Positions 53,402-62,588 of a stretch of DNA of 64,000 nucleotides are shown here, in pieces. Location of the stretch: assembly GCA_016712665.1 (NCBI GenBank), contig JADJQP010000001.1:248001-312000 (forward strand), in the 5' to 3' direction. A model generated the notes under the pieces. The model made no database searches, was not told the DNA's origin, and saw only the letters and a program-made list of their open reading frames with translations. How positions within the stretch are numbered: position 1 is the first letter of the stretch; each line of letters starts with the position of its first letter. The DNA is from Bacteroidota bacterium (lineage in GTDB: Bacteria; Bacteroidota; Bacteroidia; Chitinophagales; Chitinophagaceae). Made by a program: the position numbers and the translations under genes.

Positions 53402-53446
53402 GTTGACAGGTGCACTTCATCAATTGATGCAGCGGCGCCTGTCAAC
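53402..53446 (-). terminator. Hairpin terminator for the minus-strand gene 53481-53948
   Basis: Arms GTTGACAGGTGC (53402-53413) and GCGCCTGTCAAC (53435-53446) pair over 12 bp with one mismatch or G-U. A second palindrome (CATCAATTGATG) is in the loop. On the minus strand the hairpin is followed by GATTTTTC. It may also stop the convergent peptidase transcript. Confidence 0.6.
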
Positions 53447-53480
53447 AAAAGCCAAAGGCATTTTTTGCAAAAAGAAGTTT

Positions 53481-53948
53481 TTAATGCAGGCATCCAAACC
53501 ACACCCTTGTTTGTTTAGCATAAACGTTTTTGTATACTGTTCTGATTTTTTGCATTTCAGTTACTAGCTCCACTGATTTAGGCTCAACCATTCCTGCAAC
53601 CACAATATAATACCCTTTGGCGAATCCTTCATATGCATTTGAATATTCAACAGAAATAAACTTACTATTGGCTGCATCACCCTCACCCCTAGCGATGTAA
53701 CAGGGATATCCGTAGGTTTCACAATCTGTCCTACTCATTGTCAAACCGGTTTTTGGATTTGGAGTAAGGCCTCCAAAGCGAACTTCCTTTTTTAATTTTT
53801 TACCCGCCTCTATGGCAAACTTCCTAGCAATGCTATAGTTCTTTGTACTTAAAAGTATGATTACACTTTTGGGTACGCTCGAATTAAATTCTTGCGCGGT
53901 GGCTGAAATGGTGAGAAATAATAAAAGAATGTGCACTAGATTTTTCAT
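53481..53948 (-). CDS. Secreted protein of unknown function
   Basis: This encodes 155 residues from ATG 53948 (MKNLVHILLLFLTISATAQE signal peptide); the frame opens at 53981 but the signal begins at the inner Met. The mature part has three cysteines, with repeated alternating strands (SVIILLSTKNYSIARKF, then KGYYIVVAGMVEPKS, then VYAKQTRVWFGCLH). It resembles a SPOR-like fold in length and strand order, but I do not see the family motif. It is likely periplasmic. Confidence 0.6.
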   Translation of the reverse strand: MKNLVHILLLFLTISATAQEFNSSVPKSVIILLSTKNYSIARKFAIEAGKKLKKEVRFGGLTPNPKTGLTMSRTDCETYGYPCYIARGEGDAANSKFISVEYSNAYEGFAKGYYIVVAGMVEPKSVELVTEMQKIRTVYKNVYAKQTRVWFGCLH

Positions 53949-54109
53949 AGAAATGCATTTGAGGAATAAATATTCAGTCAAAAATACAAAACTAAGGTTT
54001 GTGCATGTTATCTTGAAATAGAATTATCGTACCTTAGCATTACAATACAAATGGTATATCAAATAGATTCATCGATATCGGAAGTGCTTGTTTGTTTTAA
54101 TTCAGAACC

Positions 54110-54874
54110 ATGAAAAAAATTCTTATTGTTTGTACAATATTAATCACCGCAAATCGTTCCTACTTTATGAAAATAGTATTGAAATCCTGTAGCCTCCTAT
54201 TCTGTAGCCTATTGGCTATGTCCGTCCACGCCCAAGAAATCAAAAATAAAACAAAAGAAATAGGCTTATTTGTGGAACTTGGTATGGATAATAGTGCTGC
54301 AAGCAATGGGCTCTACGGTGTCCAATTTAAAAAAGAAACCAAACCCAATAAGAGCATCAGATTGCAACTGATGTATCAGCAAAAAAGTTTTCGGTCTGAA
54401 CCGTATGAATATTCTTTTGTAAAGGACACCATGAAAACTACACAAACTACTCAAAAAAGCAATGGTTTTTATGGAGGCTTTGGAATTGAACAGCAAAGAC
54501 AATTTTACAAAAGAGTATTTTTATACGCTTCTATTGATGCCAGACTTGGATACAGCAAATCGGTGTTTTACAAAACCATAAAAAGTTCGTCGGTCGATAC
54601 ATTAAATGGTGTATACTCTACAAATCCGTATAGTAGCTATTCCATACCGGAGAAACTTTCAGATTGGAAAGCCAGTCGCTATTCTTTTGATATTCTGCCA
54701 TCTATTGGCTCTAAGTTGATTTTTCAGAAATTAACACTTGGGGTAGAAACAGGTTTAAATATCAGTAATTCCTATTTATCGCAGTCTGGATCCATGCTCA
54801 AAAAATATTCTATTTACGATTTGAATATTAGTTATATGCAATTTCGAGCATACATAAACTATCGCTTCCAATAG
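54110..54874 (+). CDS. Outer-membrane beta-barrel-like protein
   Basis: This encodes 254 residues from ATG 54110, or 235 from ATG 54167 (MKIVLKSCSLLFCSLLAMSV), which gives the better signal peptide ending in VHAQ. The mature part alternates polar and aromatic residues as in small beta-barrels (GLFVELGMDNSAASNGLYG, IRLQLMYQQKSF, MQFRAYINYRFQ) and ends in an aromatic strand. The function is unknown. The neighbour genes give no hint. Confidence 0.65.
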   Translation: MKKILIVCTILITANRSYFMKIVLKSCSLLFCSLLAMSVHAQEIKNKTKEIGLFVELGMDNSAASNGLYGVQFKKETKPNKSIRLQLMYQQKSFRSEPYEYSFVKDTMKTTQTTQKSNGFYGGFGIEQQRQFYKRVFLYASIDARLGYSKSVFYKTIKSSSVDTLNGVYSTNPYSSYSIPEKLSDWKASRYSFDILPSIGSKLIFQKLTLGVETGLNISNSYLSQSGSMLKKYSIYDLNISYMQFRAYINYRFQ

Positions 54875-54973
54875 GTTGAAACACCATCCTTCTAAATGCA
54901 GCCACTTTCTGATTCTCTTTTGCAGGACCTGCAGAAGGAAAAATTTCTAACATGAAATAGGTGTTCTTACGGA

Positions 54974-55888
54974 CTAAACGTTTTCGCCCCAATGCTCCAA
55001 TTCATCTTTGCTCCATAAATCGGGAAAGAAAATGCGTCGCTGATAGCGAGGATGCATATACTTGCGCCAGTCACTACCTCCTGTGGCTTCCGAACTCCCC
55101 AGATACTTTCCTGCGGCGTTATAATGAGCCATCACCCAAGTTACATTCACCGTATAATCGTAATGACGCATTGCCTTCACGAGTTCTGCATCCTTCTTAA
55201 TTTCCTCGGGTAATTGTTTAAATTTTGTCCACAGATTTGTAGTATTATATTCCTCCATCTTGCGCAAAAACATCTCCTTGTACTTTTCCTCAAAGAGAAC
55301 CAGCATGGTATTCTTTTTTCCTGTTGCATGATCTTTTCCGGCAGCCTGCCAATATAAATGTTCAAATGCGTGTGAATACGGCGTATTGCGATCGATAGTG
55401 GCACGAAATCGATAGTCAATCAAATTTATTAACTCTGTTGATGAAAATTCAATCAAGCGATAGGAGGCGCTTTGAAATCCACTTGCCGGGGTTAATGTAT
55501 TTCGAAATTTCATGTATTGCGCCAACTCCATACCATCCCCCATAATTTCAAAGGAAGAAGCCAGCATATCAAAATAACGACTGATGCGACGCAATTTTTC
55601 CGTAAAGAAGTTGGCTTCTACATGTTCCATTTGGCTCACCTGATCAATTTCCCATTGTATCATTTTAAACAATAGTTCATTAATTTGATGATATATGATA
55701 AAAACCATTTCATCGGGTAAGGTGGTTCGTTGTACCTGCAAGCTTAATAGCGTTTCCGGCAAAATATAATCCCAATACGTCATTGGCTTGGCCCATACCA
55801 GTCCTTCTAAATGAACATTAGGATTCTGGTCTATTGCTTTAAACTTTTCCTCAATTCGTTGAATGAATTCTTCTTTTTGTTCGTTCAT
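54974..55888 (-). CDS. kynA: Tryptophan 2,3-dioxygenase
   Basis: This encodes 304 residues, the usual size of the haem enzyme. The pattern DEMVFIIYHQINELLFKMIQ with the following EMAHVEAN-like region (SQMEHVEANFF) and SGFQSASYRLIEF is that of the family. It opens the indole ring of tryptophan to N-formylkynurenine in the cytosol. It is the last gene of the aromatic operon, 10 bp downstream of kmo. Kynurenine formamidase and kynureninase are not in the window. Confidence 0.93.
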   Translation of the reverse strand: MNEQKEEFIQRIEEKFKAIDQNPNVHLEGLVWAKPMTYWDYILPETLLSLQVQRTTLPDEMVFIIYHQINELLFKMIQWEIDQVSQMEHVEANFFTEKLRRISRYFDMLASSFEIMGDGMELAQYMKFRNTLTPASGFQSASYRLIEFSSTELINLIDYRFRATIDRNTPYSHAFEHLYWQAAGKDHATGKKNTMLVLFEEKYKEMFLRKMEEYNTTNLWTKFKQLPEEIKKDAELVKAMRHYDYTVNVTWVMAHYNAAGKYLGSSEATGGSDWRKYMHPRYQRRIFFPDLWSKDELEHWGENV

Positions 55889-55898
55889 GGTTATGTAT

Positions 55899-57296
55899 TT
55901 ATAGGGCGGTGTTCTTTTGTATAAATGTGTGCAGTATGGTATCTATAATTTCTTCTGGTGTAGCCTCGGTAATACTATTTTCTTCAATAATTTGTTTCAG
56001 CATTCCTTCTTGCTCATTGCCTTTTTTAAAGGCGGTTGCATACTCAATATTTGTAAAGGAAACCATACTGTAAAGAGGGAAATACGAATCAGGGTATAAA
56101 TAATTAAGACGTCGTTCTATTTTTTGCAACAATAAAAAATCCGGATCTGCTACTTTGTCGCGCATCACAATATAATTTTGTAATGACAAATCTTGCACCG
56201 CATCGCCGTTAGGCTTTCGCAATTTTTCATATTCTTTAAAAATTAGCGGCCAGTTATCCATGTGCTGATTCATTAGACTCCACATCACACTGCAGTCTTC
56301 AAATCCGGCATTCATTCCTTGTCCAAAAAAGGGGACCGTAGCGTGTGCGGCATCGCCCATCAAAGCTAATTTGCGATGGGTCCATGGAAAGCAACGAATG
56401 ATTGCTAAGGAAGACAATGGATGATCTTCCCATAAATCTGCAATGTTAGGCATCATGGCATAAAAGTCGGGAAACACCTCAGCAAAAAACTCGTTGACCT
56501 TTTCTTTAGATGTCAAATTGTTGAAACAATATTTATCATCATCAAAAGGCATAAATAAGGTACAGGTATATGACCCATCAAAATTGGGCAGGGCAATTAA
56601 CATGAATCGCCCCCTTGGCCAAATATGAAGTGTATTGAGCGAAAGCTTATGGGTGCCGTCTTCATTGGCGGGTAACAATATTTCACGATAGCCATCCGGA
56701 ATGTATTGTTGGGAGTAATTAAAGCGATCTAATTTTTGCATGCCATGATAGCGGGCAGCGGAGAAGGCTCCGTCTGTAGCAAAAATCACATCGGCAGTGG
56801 TGTCCGTGATTTCACCTGTAAGGGTGTCTCTAAATTGAGCTCGGTCTTGCTGAAAATCAATATGCACACATTCGGCATTAAATTGGATATGTACAAAAGG
56901 ATTTTCTTCGGCGATGCTCATCAGTTTGGCATTGATTTCACCACGCGAAACGGAATAAATTGCCTGGTCGCCATTTCCGTAGGGTTGATATTTTGTTTCA
57001 CCGTTTTGATGATGGAGGGTTCGTCCATACATGGGTATGGCAATTTTTCTGATTTCGTCTCCAATACCGACCTCATCCAATGCCTTCCATCCCCGGTAAG
57101 AGGTAGCCAGATTGATTGATTTACCTGCCGACATTTTGGTGAGTCGCATATCGGGTCGACGCTCATAAACATCTACTTTATAACCGGCTTTACTTAAATA
57201 TACAGCCCACAAAGAGCCGACTAATCCTGCTCCTATAATAATAGCAGATTTTGAACATTTACAGTTGGGGCAATTATTAAGACATCCTGCGCTCAT
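55899..57296 (-). CDS. kmo: Kynurenine 3-monooxygenase
   Basis: This encodes 465 residues. The FAD-binding dinucleotide fold is at the start (IIIGAGLVGSLWAVYLSKAG with GxGxxG at 22-27), and the GD motif later (LALMGDAAHATVPFFGQGMN). It hydroxylates kynurenine to 3-hydroxykynurenine with NADPH and oxygen. The first ~16 residues contain four cysteines (CLNNCPNCKC), an unusual extension before the fold. It lies in the aromatic operon between hpd (93 bp upstream) and kynA (10 bp downstream). Confidence 0.93.
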   Translation of the reverse strand: MSAGCLNNCPNCKCSKSAIIIGAGLVGSLWAVYLSKAGYKVDVYERRPDMRLTKMSAGKSINLATSYRGWKALDEVGIGDEIRKIAIPMYGRTLHHQNGETKYQPYGNGDQAIYSVSRGEINAKLMSIAEENPFVHIQFNAECVHIDFQQDRAQFRDTLTGEITDTTADVIFATDGAFSAARYHGMQKLDRFNYSQQYIPDGYREILLPANEDGTHKLSLNTLHIWPRGRFMLIALPNFDGSYTCTLFMPFDDDKYCFNNLTSKEKVNEFFAEVFPDFYAMMPNIADLWEDHPLSSLAIIRCFPWTHRKLALMGDAAHATVPFFGQGMNAGFEDCSVMWSLMNQHMDNWPLIFKEYEKLRKPNGDAVQDLSLQNYIVMRDKVADPDFLLLQKIERRLNYLYPDSYFPLYSMVSFTNIEYATAFKKGNEQEGMLKQIIEENSITEATPEEIIDTILHTFIQKNTAL

Positions 57297-57389
57297 AATA
57301 TTTCAGAATAATAAATTGGTGTACTTTAACCAAGCGACTAAATGTACAATTCATTTTCAAATTAAACCAAATTCCTACATTCAAATTCA

Positions 57390-58547
57390 TTACAAAGTTC
57401 CTCTTCGCTCTTGCTCTGCTTCAATACTTTCAAACAAGGCCTGAAAATTTCCTTTACCAAACGATTTGGCGCCCTTGCGCTGAATAATTTCAAAAAACAG
57501 TGTTGGCCGATCCTCCACGGGTTTGGTAAAAATTTGTAATAAATATCCTTCCTCATCACGGTCCACCATAATGCCAAGTGATTTTAATATGGCTAAATCT
57601 TCCGCAATAGTTCCCACCCTTTCGGCAACGGTGTCATAATAGCTACCTGGTACATGCAAAAATTCTACGCCTGATTTTCTCATTTCTGAAATGGTATATA
57701 CAATATCATCGGTAGCTACAGCAATATGTTGGCAACCCGGTCCTCCATAAAAATCAAGGTATTCTTCAACCTGTGATTTCTTTAATCCTTTTGCGGGTTC
57801 ATTAATCGGAAACTTGATGCGTCCATTTCCATTTGTCATGACCTTGCTCATCAAGGCAGTATATTGTGTAGAAATATCTTTATCATCAAAGGTCACCAAG
57901 TTGGCAAAGCCCATGGTATTTGCATAAAAATCTGCCCATTTATTCATTCCTCCCAGTTCTACATTTCCTACCATATGGTCAATATACTTCAATCCTTTAC
58001 CGGTAGGGTTGTATTCACTTTCCCATTTTTCAAAACCCGGTAAAAAAATTCCGTTGTAATTTTTTCGCTCTACGAAAGTATGAACCGTATCTCCATAGGT
58101 TTTAATAGATGCTTTTATCACCTCACCATCTGCGTCTTTGTAAACGGTGGGTTCCAGTACCGATTCAGCACCTCTGCCAATGGTTTCATTATACGCTTTA
58201 CGAGCATCGTCTACCCATAGGGCAATTACTTTTACGCCATCTCCATGTCTGCGTATATGATCTGAAATGTTACTGTCGGGATTAAAAGGGGTGGTAAGTA
58301 CCAATCTAATTTTATCTTGGCTAACTACATACGAGCACGATTCCCGATTGCCGGTTTCCAATCCGCAATACGCAAAAGATTGAAAGCCAAACGCTGTCTT
58401 GTAAAAATGAGCGGCTTGCTTGGCATTGCCTACATACAATTCTACATAGTCGGTACCATTGATGGGCAAGAAGTCCTGAGCCTTTTCAAATATTTTTTCG
58501 ATACCATAATTGTAGTTGTCTACTTGAGTTAAATTTGCTGTTGACAT
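57390..58547 (-). CDS. hpd: 4-Hydroxyphenylpyruvate dioxygenase
   Basis: This encodes 385 residues. Two glyoxalase-like halves carry the iron ligands: His in [13 protein letters not shown], His in [15 protein letters not shown] and Glu in [20 protein letters not shown]. The enzyme converts 4-hydroxyphenylpyruvate (from tyrosine) to homogentisate in the cytosol. The next enzyme of the pathway, homogentisate dioxygenase, is the gene directly upstream (27 bp). Confidence 0.95.
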   Translation of the reverse strand: MSTANLTQVDNYNYGIEKIFEKAQDFLPINGTDYVELYVGNAKQAAHFYKTAFGFQSFAYCGLETGNRESCSYVVSQDKIRLVLTTPFNPDSNISDHIRRHGDGVKVIALWVDDARKAYNETIGRGAESVLEPTVYKDADGEVIKASIKTYGDTVHTFVERKNYNGIFLPGFEKWESEYNPTGKGLKYIDHMVGNVELGGMNKWADFYANTMGFANLVTFDDKDISTQYTALMSKVMTNGNGRIKFPINEPAKGLKKSQVEEYLDFYGGPGCQHIAVATDDIVYTISEMRKSGVEFLHVPGSYYDTVAERVGTIAEDLAILKSLGIMVDRDEEGYLLQIFTKPVEDRPTLFFEIIQRKGAKSFGKGNFQALFESIEAEQERRGTL

Positions 58548-58574
58548 ATTTCTTGAGTTTTACTTTTTATAATC

Positions 58575-59732
58575 TTAATCTTCCAACCAGGATTTATAAT
58601 AATCCTTCACATCAATTTTCATGGCCTCTTCGGTTATCATTACCGGTGCAAATGGATCAATCATTACGGCCAATTCATGTGTTTCTTTTTTTCCGATACT
58701 ACGTTCAATGGCTCCAGGATGTGGGCCATGCGGTATACCTCCAGGATGCAAGGTGATTTGGCCTTTTTCAATATTGTTTCTGCTCATAAAATCGCCATCC
58801 ACATAATACAATAGTTCATCGCTATCAATATTACTATGATGATAGGGTGCCGGAATGGCCTCAGGATGGTAATCATACAAACGAGGCACAAAAGAACAAA
58901 TAACAAAATGCGAATTTTCGAACGTTTGGTGTATTGGTGGCGGCATGTGAATTCGCCCTGTAATAGGTTCAAAATTAAAAATAGAAAATATATACGGATA
59001 ATGATATCCATCCCAACCGGCAACATCAAAGGGGTGATTGGCATATTGATAGGGAAACATCATCCCTCTCTTTTTGATAAAAATATCAAATTCACCTTGC
59101 TCATCATATGTTTGCAAATTAGTGGGGCGAATCAAATCACGCTCACAAAAAGGTGAGTGTTCTAACAATTGACCAAATTGATTTCGATACCGGCTTGGTG
59201 TAAAAATGGGAGTGAAGCTTTCTACATAGAGCAAGCGATTGTTGGTGGTATCAAAATGAATTTTATACACCGTACCACGGGGAATGATGATATAATCGCC
59301 ATATTTAAATTTCAATTCGCCATACATGGTATAGAGTGTACCGCTTCCTTCATGAATAAAAATCATTTCGTCTGCATCTGCATTCTTGAAAAAATATGGC
59401 GTACTCTCCATTGGGGCTGCCAAACCGATATGCATACCGGCATTTACGAAAAGGGTCTTACGACTTTTTAGGTAGTCAGTTTCAGGTTGCAAATCAAAGC
59501 CTTTAAAACTCATGCAATCCAAACCATTGTCAATAGCAATTTTAGGAGTCACAGAAAACGCTTTGTCTTTTTGTTTAACCCGTGTTGGGGGATATAAATG
59601 ATATACAAGGGACGACATTCCGGCAAACCCTTGAGTACCTACCAGTTCTTCTTGGTATAAATTTCCATTGCTTTGTCGGCTAACGGTATGTCTTTTTTGT
59701 GGAATGGTTCCTAAACAATGATAAATCGGCAT
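58575..59732 (-). CDS. hmgA: Homogentisate 1,2-dioxygenase
   Basis: This encodes 385 residues, a cupin-type ring-cleavage enzyme of the shorter type common in Bacteroidota. Likely iron ligands are in APYHHSNIDSDELLYYVDGD (His, Glu) and LHPGGIPHGPHPG (His). It opens homogentisate to maleylacetoacetate. It is between paaD (49 bp upstream) and hpd (27 bp downstream). The later enzymes of the pathway are not in the window. Confidence 0.93.
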   Translation of the reverse strand: MPIYHCLGTIPQKRHTVSRQSNGNLYQEELVGTQGFAGMSSLVYHLYPPTRVKQKDKAFSVTPKIAIDNGLDCMSFKGFDLQPETDYLKSRKTLFVNAGMHIGLAAPMESTPYFFKNADADEMIFIHEGSGTLYTMYGELKFKYGDYIIIPRGTVYKIHFDTTNNRLLYVESFTPIFTPSRYRNQFGQLLEHSPFCERDLIRPTNLQTYDEQGEFDIFIKKRGMMFPYQYANHPFDVAGWDGYHYPYIFSIFNFEPITGRIHMPPPIHQTFENSHFVICSFVPRLYDYHPEAIPAPYHHSNIDSDELLYYVDGDFMSRNNIEKGQITLHPGGIPHGPHPGAIERSIGKKETHELAVMIDPFAPVMITEEAMKIDVKDYYKSWLED

Positions 59733-59781
59733 AATTACTATTTATTGATGGTCGTTATAAAAAATGTAATTCGTATTCACT

Positions 59782-60279
59782 TTAGTGACATTTGAAATAA
59801 TCAAAAGGCTCTTCACAGTCTTTACATTTATAAAGGGCCTTGCAAGCGGTTGAACCAAATTGTGATATCAACTGGGTATGGATTGAGTTGCATTTTGGGC
59901 AATGCACCTGTAGCGATTGAGGTTGCGCCCAATTCATGCAACCCGAATGCAAGGGGGCGGCAATTCCAAATTTTCGAAGCTTTTCCTTTGTTTCATCGCT
60001 CATCCAGTCGGTAGTCCACGCAGGATTGTAAGTGGTAGTAACCTCTACGTTTGCGATACCTATATTTTTGATTGCTGATTTAATATCTTCCTCAATGATA
60101 CCCATGGCCGGACATCCGGTATAAGTCGGCGTAATGATTACCTGGCAAGAATGGTCCTGCAGAATCACATCTCGCAAAATACCCATTTCTTGTATACTGA
60201 CCACCGGTATTTCGGGGTCGCAGATTTCAGATAATACCTCTAAAATTTCCTCTTCGGTATGTTGGTGTATGCTTACCAT
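59782..60279 (-). CDS. paaD: Phenylacetyl-CoA epoxidase complex subunit PaaD
   Basis: This encodes 165 residues. The N-terminal MIP18/DUF59-like domain (ILEVLSEICDPEIPVVSIQE, then TPTYTGCPAM) is followed by a zinc-ribbon-like C-terminus with CPKC and CKDC. PaaD is thought to mature the iron centre of PaaA. The start overlaps the paaC stop by 7 bp, a sign of coupling. Confidence 0.92.
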   Translation of the reverse strand: MVSIHQHTEEEILEVLSEICDPEIPVVSIQEMGILRDVILQDHSCQVIITPTYTGCPAMGIIEEDIKSAIKNIGIANVEVTTTYNPAWTTDWMSDETKEKLRKFGIAAPLHSGCMNWAQPQSLQVHCPKCNSIHTQLISQFGSTACKALYKCKDCEEPFDYFKCH

Positions 60280-61034
60280 TTTGCGTCGGGATAGGCACGT
60301 TGCAAATATTGCATTTCAGATAAAATATGACCTAAGTACTCGGTATGAATTCCCTTTCTGCTTCCTGTTTGCATATAATCTGCAACAGGCATTTTGATAT
60401 TGGAATCATTTAATATCGAAGTGATGGTATTGTAATAGGGTGTTTTTAGTTCATTCAAATCGATGGCGATGCCTTGCTTATTGAGAATGGCATCTTCTTC
60501 ATACATTTCAAACAATTCACCGGTATACATCCAAAGTTGGTTGAAGGCTTGTTGCAGTCGCGTATTACTTTCAAGGGTACCTTTACCAAGTCTCATGGTC
60601 CAGTCGCGGGCATGCGTTAGGTGATATCGAACTTCTTTGTGCGACTTTGCTGCGATGCCGGCAATGGTGGCATCAGCCGATTTACACAAGGCCTGCATTT
60701 GTATGTTTTCAAAAACAGATAGCAACAATTGCTTGGCAATGGTAAATGCAAAATCGCCAATGGGTAATTCGGTTAATAAATTATTATAAAACGCACGTTC
60801 ATCTCTTTTATACGCTAAATCATCTTCGCTAAGGCCATTGCCCTGAACCTCTGCAGCATACTTCAAAAATGCTTGTGCTCGCCCGATATTGTCTAGCGCC
60901 ATATTAGTGAGTGCTAAATCTTCCTCCAGTATGGGGCCACGGCTACACCACTCTGATAAACGATGTCCATGAATAAGTGCACAATCGCCCAATCGCACTA
61001 AATACTTGAAAATTGCTTCTTGTTTGTTCATCAT
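60273..61034 (-). CDS. paaC: Phenylacetyl-CoA epoxidase subunit PaaC
   Basis: This encodes 253 residues, helical and ferritin-like without the full diiron site, as usual in this structural subunit (RLGDCALIHGHRLSEWCSRG, then LEEDLALTNMALDNIGRAQA, SHKEVRYHLTHARDWTMRLG). It forms the scaffold dimer with PaaA. It is 2 bp after paaB and overlaps paaD. Confidence 0.94.
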   Translation of the reverse strand: MMNKQEAIFKYLVRLGDCALIHGHRLSEWCSRGPILEEDLALTNMALDNIGRAQAFLKYAAEVQGNGLSEDDLAYKRDERAFYNNLLTELPIGDFAFTIAKQLLLSVFENIQMQALCKSADATIAGIAAKSHKEVRYHLTHARDWTMRLGKGTLESNTRLQQAFNQLWMYTGELFEMYEEDAILNKQGIAIDLNELKTPYYNTITSILNDSNIKMPVADYMQTGSRKGIHTEYLGHILSEMQYLQRAYPDAKW

Positions 61035-61036
61035 AG

Positions 61037-61321
61037 TTAAATTTGTTTTGCGCCCTCGGGCATTACATAAAATGTTGGATGTCGGTAAATTTTTTCATTT
61101 GCAGGATCAAACAGCATGTCGGCATCTTCCGGGTTAGAGGCCACCACATACTTGGATGGAATCACCCAAATACTGCTCCCTTCATTTCTTCGTGTATAAA
61201 TATCTCGCGCATTTTGCAATGCCATATTACTATCAGCGGCGTGTACACTGCCGGCATGGGTATAATTTCCTCCCGATTTCCCTTGTATAAATACTTCCCA
61301 AAGATCTAATTGTGTGTCCAT
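61037..61321 (-). CDS. paaB: Phenylacetyl-CoA epoxidase subunit PaaB
   Basis: This encodes 94 residues from ATG 61321 (MDTQLDLWEVFIQGKSGGNY). The frame is open to 61399, but that would overlap paaA and exceed the family length. The motifs THAGSVHAADSNMALQNARD and DIYTRRNEGSSIWVIPS are typical. PaaB links the PaaAC core with the reductase PaaE. It lies between paaA and paaC. Confidence 0.94.
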   Translation of the reverse strand: MDTQLDLWEVFIQGKSGGNYTHAGSVHAADSNMALQNARDIYTRRNEGSSIWVIPSKYVVASNPEDADMLFDPANEKIYRHPTFYVMPEGAKQI

Positions 61322-61353
61322 AATATATAGTTGTTGATGTATTAATAAATAAT

Positions 61354-62277
61354 TTAGTGTTGCTGCTTCGCATAAGCCTCTGCAGCTTCTCGTACCCAAG
61401 CGCCCTCTGCATGAACATGCATATGATGCTCCATACGTTGTCTATTACAAGGACCATTTCCATTTATCACTCGTTTAAACTCCTCCCAATTAATTTCGCC
61501 ATGATCATACATTTGCTTGGTTTCATTCCATCTCAATTCAGGATCCGGAATGGTAAGACCTATTACCTCTGCCTGCTGTACGGTTTTATCAATAAACTTT
61601 TGGCGCAACTCGTCGTTGCTCTTACGTTTAATTTTCCATGTAAATGCATTACCGGAATGGGGCGAATCGCTATCATGAGGGCCAAACATCATTAAGGAAG
61701 GCCACCACCATCTATTCATGGCATCCTGAGCCATTTGCTTTTGTGCTTCGGTGCCATTCATCATCTTCGTCATAATTTCATAGCCTTGCCGTTGGTGAAA
61801 ACTTTCTTCTTTACAAATGCGAACCATGGCGCGGGCATACGGACCGTATGAAGTGCGTTGCAAGGAAACCTGATTTACGATGGCGGCTCCATCTACTAAC
61901 CATCCAATGGCCCCAATATCTGCCCAGGTTAAGGCCGGGTAATTAAAAATATTTGAGTACTTTGCTTTGCCGCTGTGTAATTGGCGAATCATTTCATCTC
62001 TTGAAATACCCAAGGTTTCTGCCGCACTATATAGGTACAGACCGTGCCCCCCTTCATCTTGAATTTTTGCTAACAATATCTGCTTGGCGCGAAGACTGGG
62101 TGCTCGTGTAATCCAATTACCCTCAGGTTGCATACCGATGACTTCAGAATGTGCATGCTGTGATATTTGCCTGATTAAGTGCTCTCGGTAAGCATCCGGC
62201 ATACTATCCTTCGGTTCTATATTGGCATCCTGATCAATTTTACTTTGAAAATCTGATGAAACGATTACTGATTCCAT
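61354..62277 (-). CDS. paaA: Phenylacetyl-CoA epoxidase catalytic subunit PaaA
   Basis: This encodes 307 residues. It has the diiron residues in helices: E and ExxH in [20 protein letters not shown] and in [20 protein letters not shown]. It epoxidises the ring of phenylacetyl-CoA with oxygen in the cytosol. It is the first gene of the operon. A putative promoter is 25 bp upstream. The reductase paaE, needed for electron supply, is not next to the other subunits. Confidence 0.96.
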   Translation of the reverse strand: MESVIVSSDFQSKIDQDANIEPKDSMPDAYREHLIRQISQHAHSEVIGMQPEGNWITRAPSLRAKQILLAKIQDEGGHGLYLYSAAETLGISRDEMIRQLHSGKAKYSNIFNYPALTWADIGAIGWLVDGAAIVNQVSLQRTSYGPYARAMVRICKEESFHQRQGYEIMTKMMNGTEAQKQMAQDAMNRWWWPSLMMFGPHDSDSPHSGNAFTWKIKRKSNDELRQKFIDKTVQQAEVIGLTIPDPELRWNETKQMYDHGEINWEEFKRVINGNGPCNRQRMEHHMHVHAEGAWVREAAEAYAKQQH

Positions 62278-62301
62278 ACGTTCTGTTTTTAAATATGGGG
62301 A

Positions 62302-62330
62302 CGAAAGTAAATTCTTCGCAATTCTAAAAA
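62302..62330 (-). promoter_or_regulatory. Putative promoter of the aromatic catabolic operon
   Basis: On the minus strand TACTTTCG (62302-62309, one mismatch to TAnnTTTG) is preceded, 17 bp upstream, by a T-rich tract (62327-62330) in the place of -33 TTTG. It is 25 bp before paaA. Confidence 0.4.
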
Positions 62331-62542
62331 CATGATTTATATCAGTCTGGTTAGGGCTGCTACCTGCATACTTCTTTCGCGGTTACGTATCATGAGTTAT
62401 TCATGCGTTTTCAAAAGACTCAAATCGTCTATTTTCAAGCGTTTCAAGGAAGGAAGGTTCGCACATATTCTTCCGGCATGCACTTCTCGATACCCTCAAA
62501 AAATGATTAATATCATGTTTTGCATTTCGAAATTTAACAAAT

Positions 62543-62571
62543 TTTCAGTAGTTGAAAAGCAATTATATTTG
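62543..62571 (+). promoter_or_regulatory. Putative promoter of the oligoendopeptidase gene
   Basis: TTTC (62543-62546) and TATATTTG (62564-62571) are separated by 17 bp. The -7 is a full match and the -33 has one mismatch. It is 17 bp before ATG 62589. Confidence 0.55.
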
Positions 62572-62588
62572 CAACTCAAACCCAAAAT

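Larger units (their letters stand above)
62278..62588. other. Intergenic region with divergent promoters
   Basis: This holds 311 bases between paaA and the oligoendopeptidase gene. It contains a putative promoter at each end. The ~200 bp between them hold no gene that I can support and may carry operator sites for the aromatic operon. Confidence 0.5.

Noticed and set aside
61354..61399. Longer start of paaB at 61399
   Set aside because: It would overlap paaA by 46 bp and add residues absent in the family; ATG 61321 gives the usual length.
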